21,534 bases of DNA from a virus, in the IMG/VR virus record IMGVR_UViG_3300031758_009963, positions 1-21,534 of that record, one strand, 5' to 3'. Within the stretch, counting starts at the first letter, position 1. Each line of letters starts with the position of its first letter. The translations under genes and the position numbers were made by a program. The notes under the pieces were generated by a model. It was not told the DNA's origin and made no database searches. It worked only from the letters and a program-made list of their open reading frames with translations. Below are positions 11,560-18,700 of the stretch, piece by piece.

Positions 11560-11573
11560 GATAAACTGTACAC
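11560..11573 (+). promoter_or_regulatory. Possible -10 element of a leaderless head-module transcript
   Basis: TGATAAACT lies about 6 nt before the ATG at 11574, and no Shine-Dalgarno is visible. GATAAACT also occurs near 15664, before the giant gene. Transcription would then begin at or next to the start codon. No clear -35 box is seen. Confidence 0.35.
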
Positions 11574-12071
11574 ATGTCCAGACGTCCAGCTCGTAATCAA
11601 AAGCTTCCACAAACGGAAACCCTTTTTCTAAACTCTCTCGACTACGATCACAAAGTCCTCCGAGTTCAGCAACTCTTTCGTGGGGGTTGGACCCTTTCCG
11701 CAATCGGGTCCGCTCTCTATCCACCGAAAGGACGTTCGTCTGTCAAAGCTTGGGTGGATAGACCTTCTCCAAACGTTACCGTCGACGTCCCTATTCCCGA
11801 TCCAACATTAAAAACGTCGGCCAACGGCTATCAAAGAAAGACTCCTAAATCCCCCGGTGTTCCTCCGATCACCGCTGAAGAACTCCGACGTCTAGCACCC
11901 CTGGCCCGACGTTTCCGTTCCGGTATGGCGTCATCTTCTCCTGAGTCTGTAGCCAATTCCCTTTTCACTCAAATGGCTAAAGATCTTCGAGCCAACAACG
12001 TCTCGATTGCTGACATAGCCAGGGCAGCTGGAGTCACACATCGAGCCATATCCCGTAGACTAGGTAGCTAA
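11574..12071 (+). CDS. Double helix-turn-helix protein, paralogue of the 7567 gene, 165 aa
   Basis: The first HTH-like block is at about residues 34-60 (FRGGWTLSAIGSALYPPKGR) and the second at 143-162 (VSIADIARAAGVTHRAIS). Both positions, the GWT at residues 38-40, the helical centre (LRRLAPLARRFRS) and total length agree with the protein ahead of terminase, although little of the sequence is identical. The basic start (MSRRPARNQK) fits DNA binding. It begins the head operon and its stop overlaps the next start (TAATG). It could be the small terminase subunit or a transcription regulator of the late genes; having two copies suggests split duties. The ATG has no ribosome binding site and may be leaderless. 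Confidence 0.7.
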   Translation: MSRRPARNQKLPQTETLFLNSLDYDHKVLRVQQLFRGGWTLSAIGSALYPPKGRSSVKAWVDRPSPNVTVDVPIPDPTLKTSANGYQRKTPKSPGVPPITAEELRRLAPLARRFRSGMASSSPESVANSLFTQMAKDLRANNVSIADIARAAGVTHRAISRRLGS

Positions 12072-12439
12072 TGAGAATACTAGCCGATGTCTTTCCTGCA
12101 CACTTTTCTGCGGCCCCTGCAGGTGCCCTTAGGGACGTCTTTGAGCTAAATCCAATCTCTCACATCCTTGGAACCTTCTACGTCTCTACGACCCGTGTAA
12201 TAGTCTCTGACACACACGTCACAGTGGCCTCAGATGCCCCAGAGGGCCCTCAGATCGTCTTCCACGAGACGTATCTTTCATACTTTCCTGCAGACTCTCA
12301 ATCAGGCGTATATCGCGTTTTAACGACGTCTGGTAAGATGCTTGCATTCCAAAAAGATAACTCTTGCGGCTGTGGCTCACGTCTTCGTGCGTGGAATCCA
12401 TACCGCACTCTAAGCTCGATACTGGACCCTACTCAATGA
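12071..12439 (+). CDS. Conserved hypothetical head-module protein, 122 aa
   Basis: ATG 12071 overlaps the previous stop. The chain is beta-rich (ILGTFYVSTTRVIVSDTHVT), and the C-terminal block DNSCGCGSRLRAWNPYRTL carries a CGCGSRLR motif. I recall this motif from conserved proteins between terminase and portal in actinophages; this is memory and not a search. The three cysteines could bind metal. Its TGA overlaps the ATG of the DUF1360 gene (ATGA). Function unknown. Confidence 0.75.
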   Translation: MRILADVFPAHFSAAPAGALRDVFELNPISHILGTFYVSTTRVIVSDTHVTVASDAPEGPQIVFHETYLSYFPADSQSGVYRVLTTSGKMLAFQKDNSCGCGSRLRAWNPYRTLSSILDPTQ

Positions 12440-12729
12440 ACGATCTAACCCTAATTCAACTCTTAGTTCTATCTCTCGGAACGTTTAGACTTGCACGTCT
12501 ATTTACAACCGACGTTATTTTTGATGCCCTACGTCAACGTGTGTGGAAACGCTTTCCACCATCAACCACATTCGGCTATTTATTCACATGCAACTGGTGT
12601 ATGAGCATTTGGTTCGGATCACTAGTCACTATTTCATATACAATATATCCATCAGTAACGTTTGTTTGCTTGCTGCCGCTAGCCCTTTCTGCAATTGCAG
12701 GTCTAGTAACTAACAAGCTCGACAACTAA
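12436..12729 (+). CDS. DUF1360 family membrane protein, 97 aa
   Basis: ATG 12436 is taken from the ATGA overlap with the preceding gene; an in-frame start at 12364 lies deep in that gene. The family signature is visible: an N-terminal hydrophobic stretch with GTFRLARLFTTDVI, an Arg/Trp-rich connector, then GYLFTCNWCMSIWFG with the conserved CxxCMxxW pattern, and a C-terminal membrane segment (LLPLALSAIAGLV). DUF1360 proteins are found in Bacillus spores and in many actinophages next to portal; their role is not known. Two or three membrane passes are expected. Confidence 0.85.
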   Translation: MNDLTLIQLLVLSLGTFRLARLFTTDVIFDALRQRVWKRFPPSTTFGYLFTCNWCMSIWFGSLVTISYTIYPSVTFVCLLPLALSAIAGLVTNKLDN

Positions 12730-12752
12730 CTAGATAACTACAGGAGCCTCCA

Positions 12753-14513
12753 ATGGCAGTTTTCAGACGTGAACCAGCTCGAAGTCGCAATACCTCGATG
12801 CCACTTCCACCTACGTCTCTACCAATTCCGTACGGATACATTCCGGCGACCTCGGTAAGTTATAATCAACCACGTCCACTTACTGCTGCCGCTGCTCAGA
12901 TTAAACTGAACGACAGAACCGAAGCCGAGCAATTTAGAAACCGACGTCTAGCATCTTCTTCTGCGTGGCAGTCTGAAGCTTGGGAATACTACGACGCGAT
13001 CGGTGAAATCAAATACGCATTCTCACTCGTTGCTTCCGTTGTTTCTCGTATTCGTCTTTACGCTGCGGTCATTATTGATCCAGCAGAAGCACCAGTTCCA
13101 ATTCGTAACGCAGATGCAATTGAAGCACGTCTAGCTTCTGCAGCCGAACGTGCAATTCAACGTCTAGACTCCGCATACGGAGGCCAGGCTGGTCTTTTGC
13201 GTGACGCCGCCCTAAACCTATCTGTTACCGGCGAATGCTACCTAGTACAAATTCCTGAACGTCAAGGATCTGGAATTCCAGAAAGCTGGGACATCCGATC
13301 AATTGACGAACTGCAGATTGACACCAAAGGACAGTACTCTGTTATTGCCCGTCGTGAAATGCTACAAGGAACAGCAAATGGTAAAGGCATGGGAATCAAA
13401 CTTCCACCAAATGCGTTCGTAGGACGTATTTGGCGAGCTCACCCACGTTTTTCTGAAGAAGCTGATTCGAGCTTACGTGGCCTTCTAGATCTTTGCGCAG
13501 AACTACTGTTGCTAAACCGTACGTTCCGTGCAACGGCGCGTTCCCGTCTGAACGCTGGTGCGCTCTATCTGCCTGATGGCCTGTCCGTAGCCGCAACTCC
13601 GGACCCTAGTTATCCGTACGATGATGCAGACGGTCTTTCCGCTGAACCAACTCCAGAAGAGATGGCAGATGAATTTGAAGACCAGCTAATCGACGCGATG
13701 ACCACTCCGATTCGTGACGAGGATTCTGCATCCGCAGTTGTTCCTCTGATCATTCGTGGTCCTGCGGAACTTGGTGACAAGATTAAGCAGTTCAAGTTTG
13801 AGCGTTCATTCGATGCAACTCTTGTTCAACGTGCTGACCGTGTACTAGAGCGTATTCTGCAAGGTCTCGACGTTCCTAAGGATATTGTTACTGGTCTTGC
13901 AAACGTAAAGTATTCAAACGCGGTTCAGATCGACGAGTCACTTTACAAGGCTCACATTGAGCCACTTATGCTTTTAATTGCAGACGCGATTACTGTTGTT
14001 TACTTACGTCCATATCTTCTAGCCAATGGCTTCTCGCGCACTGAAGTCGAGAGAGTTGTTGCTTGGTATGACCCATCAGCAGTTGCAACTCGTAACGACC
14101 GAGCAATGGATGCAGACTCCGGCTTTGAGAAGATGGCAGTTTCTTACGACACTTGGAGACGTGCTCACGGATTCTCAGACCAGGATGCACCAAGTCCAAC
14201 AGAGGTTGCTCTACGTATGATTATGGACAAGGGTATGATCACGCCAGAACTTACCGAAGCTATGCTAAACGCAGTCGCTCCAGAAGTTATGGAAGCTACC
14301 CGTGCTGCATCACAGGCAACTTCTGTTGCTCCAATTCCACCAGGCTTAGAGCAGATGCTACAAGGCGCACAACCAGGTGCCCCTGCTCCTGCTCCCGCTG
14401 CTCCCGCAGCTCCAACTCCAGAGGCAATTCCGCCTTCTGGAGCTCCAACCCAAGAAGCTCCGGCCCAGGAAAACCCGGAGGCTCCCCCAATTCCGCTAGC
14501 GGAACCACAGTAA
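12753..14513 (+). CDS. Portal protein, 586 aa
   Basis: ATG 12753 follows CAGGAGCCTCCA. The portal is the dodecameric ring at the capsid vertex through which terminase pumps DNA. Signs of the family are the early helix-rich segment with EYYDAIGEIKYAFSLVASVV, the block LNLSVTGECYLVQIPE near 155-170, and the clip/stem region with RADRVLERILQGLDVPKDIV, followed by NAVQIDESLYKAHIEPLML near residues 390-410. The last 70 residues are a low-complexity Ala/Pro/Glu tail (GAPAPAPAAPAAPTPEA), which may be flexible in the virion. Length fits. Unlike terminase it is rich in ACGT. Confidence 0.93.
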   Translation: MAVFRREPARSRNTSMPLPPTSLPIPYGYIPATSVSYNQPRPLTAAAAQIKLNDRTEAEQFRNRRLASSSAWQSEAWEYYDAIGEIKYAFSLVASVVSRIRLYAAVIIDPAEAPVPIRNADAIEARLASAAERAIQRLDSAYGGQAGLLRDAALNLSVTGECYLVQIPERQGSGIPESWDIRSIDELQIDTKGQYSVIARREMLQGTANGKGMGIKLPPNAFVGRIWRAHPRFSEEADSSLRGLLDLCAELLLLNRTFRATARSRLNAGALYLPDGLSVAATPDPSYPYDDADGLSAEPTPEEMADEFEDQLIDAMTTPIRDEDSASAVVPLIIRGPAELGDKIKQFKFERSFDATLVQRADRVLERILQGLDVPKDIVTGLANVKYSNAVQIDESLYKAHIEPLMLLIADAITVVYLRPYLLANGFSRTEVERVVAWYDPSAVATRNDRAMDADSGFEKMAVSYDTWRRAHGFSDQDAPSPTEVALRMIMDKGMITPELTEAMLNAVAPEVMEATRAASQATSVAPIPPGLEQMLQGAQPGAPAPAPAAPAAPTPEAIPPSGAPTQEAPAQENPEAPPIPLAEPQ

Positions 14514-14522
14514 GGTAAAAAG

Positions 14523-15641
14523 ATGACTCACTCAAAAACCGATCTAAGAGACAAGCTATCTACAGCACTTGCAAACGCTGCTGTTATGTATCACGTTTCT
14601 CACGGCTATCACTGGAACGTCAAAGGCATGGACTTCAGAGAGTTCCACGAGTTTTTTGGCGACATTTACGAAGACGTATCTGGATCGCTAGACCCACTGG
14701 CGGAGAACATCCGCAAGCTCGGCTTTGACGCTCCATTTATGATGTCAGAGTTCAACGACCTTGCGACCTGTGTTCCAGAGAAGATAATCTCTAGCGACCC
14801 GACTCGTATGGTTTCGTCTTTACTTGACGTCAACGGTAAACTTATCTCTCACCTTGTTCAGACTTTTGACTGTGCAAATGGCTGCAATGAGCAGGGAGTT
14901 GCAAACTTTATTGCCGAGCGAATAGACATGCACCAGAAGTGGCAGTGGCAGTTGGCTGCAACTCTAGGAATGCAGGTCCCATCGACTAGCACAATTATGA
15001 TTGTTGACGTTGAGTCTCCTATAGTTCCAATTTCTCAGGACGGCTGGGACGACGAGCTTGCATTCCTAGATGGTTATGACCAAGACGGAACTGCATTCTT
15101 TGCATCTGGACGTTCTCGCGAACTAGTGCTTCCAACCAACGTTGAAGCAGAGCTGCGATCACTTGTTGACAACTACAACGCTTCTGCTCAGGATGGCCTA
15201 AAGACTACTTTTGCTAAGTGCAAGACCGTTTACCGCCGTGGAGCTAGAAAGTACGCTGGTGAAATGTCCGAAGGCACAACCCGCCACCGCTTTGCAATTA
15301 GCCGAGTACAGAACTTCTTGTCTCAGATTGGTAGTGAGAAGTTGCTAACAACATTCTCAACCGATGACGCTGATTTGCTGCCTCATACTCACCCTAAGGC
15401 CCTAAGCATTGACCCACTTGTGGCTTCAGCTGCAGTTAAAAACGGTCTAACCGTAACTGTTAGAAAGCCTGGCGAGTACAAGCGTAATGATGATGCAGTC
15501 CTAGATATTGCTGAATTCTCTGGAAAAGGCTATGAAGCCGTTAGCCAGATCAAGGATGCTTGGATCTACGGGCAGTCTAAGGGCAAGTCTGGATTTAATA
15601 CAGCTCTTGCATTTGCATTAGGCTATTTCGTACACGGTTAA
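14523..15641 (+). CDS. Dps/ferritin-like domain fused to a phage C-terminal domain, 372 aa
   Basis: Residues 1-155 are a Dps domain. His30 in HWNVKG, His42 in FREFHEFF, Asp57 and Glu61 in LDPLAE have the spacing 12, 15 and 4, the same as the ferroxidase residues of known Dps proteins. Dps proteins form 12-mers that store iron and protect DNA from peroxide. Free Dps ends near residue 160, but this chain continues for about 200 residues. The extension contains YRRGARKYAGEMSEGTTRH, then ISRVQNFLSQI and DADLLPHTHP, a block resembling a C-terminal motif that I recall in phage virion proteins. ATG 14523 follows TAAGGTAAAAAG, nine bases after the portal stop. Lying between portal and the giant protein, it is probably a virion protein. 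Confidence 0.82.
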   Translation: MTHSKTDLRDKLSTALANAAVMYHVSHGYHWNVKGMDFREFHEFFGDIYEDVSGSLDPLAENIRKLGFDAPFMMSEFNDLATCVPEKIISSDPTRMVSSLLDVNGKLISHLVQTFDCANGCNEQGVANFIAERIDMHQKWQWQLAATLGMQVPSTSTIMIVDVESPIVPISQDGWDDELAFLDGYDQDGTAFFASGRSRELVLPTNVEAELRSLVDNYNASAQDGLKTTFAKCKTVYRRGARKYAGEMSEGTTRHRFAISRVQNFLSQIGSEKLLTTFSTDDADLLPHTHPKALSIDPLVASAAVKNGLTVTVRKPGEYKRNDDAVLDIAEFSGKGYEAVSQIKDAWIYGQSKGKSGFNTALAFALGYFVHG

Positions 15642-15731
15642 ACTAATCAAAGTACACATAATACGATAAACTTTTTCTAAGTTTGTTACAATAAAACAGT
15701 CGCGATACCTGTAGTAGGAAGGTACTCCTAA
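15642..15731 (+). promoter_or_regulatory. Spacer with possible control element before the giant gene
   Basis: The 90-nt spacer holds GATAAACT (near 15664, as before 11574) and small stems that include the ribosome binding site: TACCT/AGGTA (about 15706-15724) and AGGA/TCCT. These could mask AGGAAGG. The evidence is weak. Confidence 0.3.
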
Positions 15732-18700
15732 GTGAGTGAAAATTTGAATCCCCTAGTTGCTGCTCTAGAGAGCTTAAGTGAAAAAGATCTAGAAATAACT
15801 GTCACCGAGAGTGAGCAGATCTTTAAGAGAGGCGTTATAAACTACGTTGTTGAAAGAAACGCGTTAGTTGCCTCGGTAAGACAAGTAGCACTAAAAGACG
15901 TTCTTAACTACACAGATCGTTACATTGCAAGCAAACTAGACATCGAAGACCCTCGAGACATTTTCTTCCACGCTGCGCGTGAAGTAACCAATTTTGTTGA
16001 CTACGCTATCGACGGTCCGGCTTCCAATAAAGCTCCGGTAGTAGAGTTTAGGGACCTACTCCCTAGTGCTCACCCGTACTCAACAAAAACCGTTGGCCCG
16101 ATTACTGCATCTGCACGTCGCGTCCGTAATGCTGCTTGGGTTTCCTACGACCCACGCATCACTGACGAGTCTGTACGTAAAGCAGTCTTTGAGGCATTTG
16201 TTCAACAGCCAAGAAGTAGCAAGAGCATCTACGCTGCTGCACGTCTAGAGGCACTAACTGCTTCTGTTCCAGCAGACATTAAGATTCAAGCAATTACCGC
16301 TGCTTTTGGTATCGGAAACCCATTCGCTGGAAATAACTCTTCAGCAGCACGTTCTGCACGTGCCAAGTTGCAACGTCGTGACCGTAAGGGTCGATTTGCT
16401 GAGATGGGTGGTGGATCTCGTATATTTGCCATGATTGGCGACATGATTAAGTCGTTCGTTGGTAAGTTTGCTGGTAACCCACAAGACAGCGACAGGATTG
16501 AAGTTGAAATTTCTGGAGGAGGAGCCGATCTTCCATCAGGTATCTATTCTGTTCCTGCATCTAAGGTAGAAGGTCTAAAAGCTATTCTTAGAACTGGAGA
16601 AGCTCCAGCATTTAAGGCAGACTCTAAAAACTCACGTTACGCAATTCCACTACAAGAACTTCTAGCAAACCGCAAGTCTGCTCCAACTGGTTGGACTGAC
16701 AATGGTGATGGCACCTTTACGTCTGCAGACGGCTACTCTGTTTCAACTCTTCCATCCGGCGAGCAAGCACCTTCGGGCTCAAAATTTATTGGTGCTGGTC
16801 CTGATGGCTCATATGATTCAAACAAACCTGTACTTTCTTTGTCAGATGAATTTGGAGATTTTGTTGGCTACGCTCAGGAATGGGCAAACCTTCAAAAGCT
16901 TGCCGCAGATAATGACTCTGGTAAGGGTAAGGCTCCAAAAGCAAAAGCACGTCTACGCAAACAGCAGCCAGCTAAGGGCTTCGCTCAAGAACCTGGCAGA
17001 AATAAAAAACTATCTCCTAAGGATCTATTAGAAAATAATGAAGGCTTCGAGCAAGCTCCTGGTGAGAAAGAGTACGACTATGGTGTTTTTGAATACGGTG
17101 ATCCTAAATTCTACAATAATTTTGAATCATATTACGATCGACAAAAAGCTGTTCGATTTGGCGACGTAGAAGCACTACAAAAAAATCTGGAAAACAAGAA
17201 AAACGCAGCATATGAAAGCACCGAACTAAAAGATCGTGCAATTGCAAATGCGGAAGAGCTCGTATCAAAAGCTCAAAGAATATCCCCTAAAGATGTAGCT
17301 GAAATTCGCGCATATCGTGGAATTAATACTGGATCTATTGAGCAGATCCAGTCAGTACTCGACAATCCTGAATATGCGGCACATCATGATTATGCTAGTA
17401 AGCAGTTAGAAAAAGCAAAGGCATATGAAGCAGGGGAAGCTGATAGCCCGTACTGGACAAATAAAGAACTCGAGGATATTCAAAAATTAATGGATGAGTT
17501 TGGTTACGGCTTACCTAGAGGTGAATATTTAGGAGAAGAACCATATATATCTCTAGTAAAAGGCGATGACGCTGGAGACGCATGGGCTGAGCTAATTGTA
17601 CGTGCAGATGGATCCGCAGACCTAGAAAACTTTTATGTTGCAAAGCGTTATGCAGCATCCTGGGATAGCCCAGCAGATGCTGACGTTAGAAGTGATGGAA
17701 ATAGTATTCCAGCCGGTTCTAGCTTAGACGACTTAGCTGGACTGATGGATGAGGGTTATGAAAACTACGATAATTCTGATGATGAGCCAGACACATACGA
17801 CGAGGATCGCGACAATCGCGATTTTTATGGCTATGATCAAGCACCTGGTGGGGAGAATATTAATCTTGACGATTTTGCAAAAAAGTATGATGCAGTAGAA
17901 GTTACCACCCCCGAAGATGCTGCCAAAGGCATTAGAAAATGGTCAGCTTATGGCCACGAGATTGTATATACGCCTTGGAGTGGACAAGAAAATAATCCTA
18001 ACCCGAGTAATTTTGAAATAAATATTACCGAAGGAGAAAATGCTGGTAAAAGGTACTACAGTGGAGACACCATTGGTGTTGGTGTTTTAAGCAGTGAGTA
18101 TGGTTATAACTTAAGATCCCAGAATGATATAGAAGGAATCTTTGCATTTCCAAAAAATAAAAAACGTGAAAAAGATGGCTTAGAACCACTTAAGTCAGAT
18201 GTAAAAAAGGCTCGCGAGGCCAAAATTGAGCAAATTAAGTACAACCGTGGATTAAAAGCTAAAGTATTTACGTCTTTCAAGGATTTAGATGCAGAAGCAA
18301 TGAAATCTTTGCTAGAGGACCCTGAATACGCTAAGTACCACGATGTAATCGCTGCTCAACTTAAAAAATATGACGACTATGAAAATGGGTCTTCTGAGAG
18401 TTCTTTTTATTCTGATGAAGAGTTAGCTGCTATTAAAAATCTTGCAGAGGAATACGGGTATTCAGGAGATGTATTCCCTGATGATGATGGTGTGATATTT
18501 CTAACATTAGGTAGTGAAGATAACTACAAGTACGCAGAACTAGAAATTTATCCTGGTGGAGCAGCCGAATTAACTCAATATACTGCCGGTAAATACAATC
18601 CTGGAGGCTGGGATGAGCCACCTAGTCAAGATGTAGACACTAGTTATGAGTCACTTCCTTTGGGCTCTTCCATGGACGATATTGCAGGTATATTTGGTGC

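Noticed and set aside
14153-14518. 121-codon + strand frame and opposing frame over the end of the portal gene
   Set aside because: They are products of the Ala/Pro-rich repeat codons of the portal tail.
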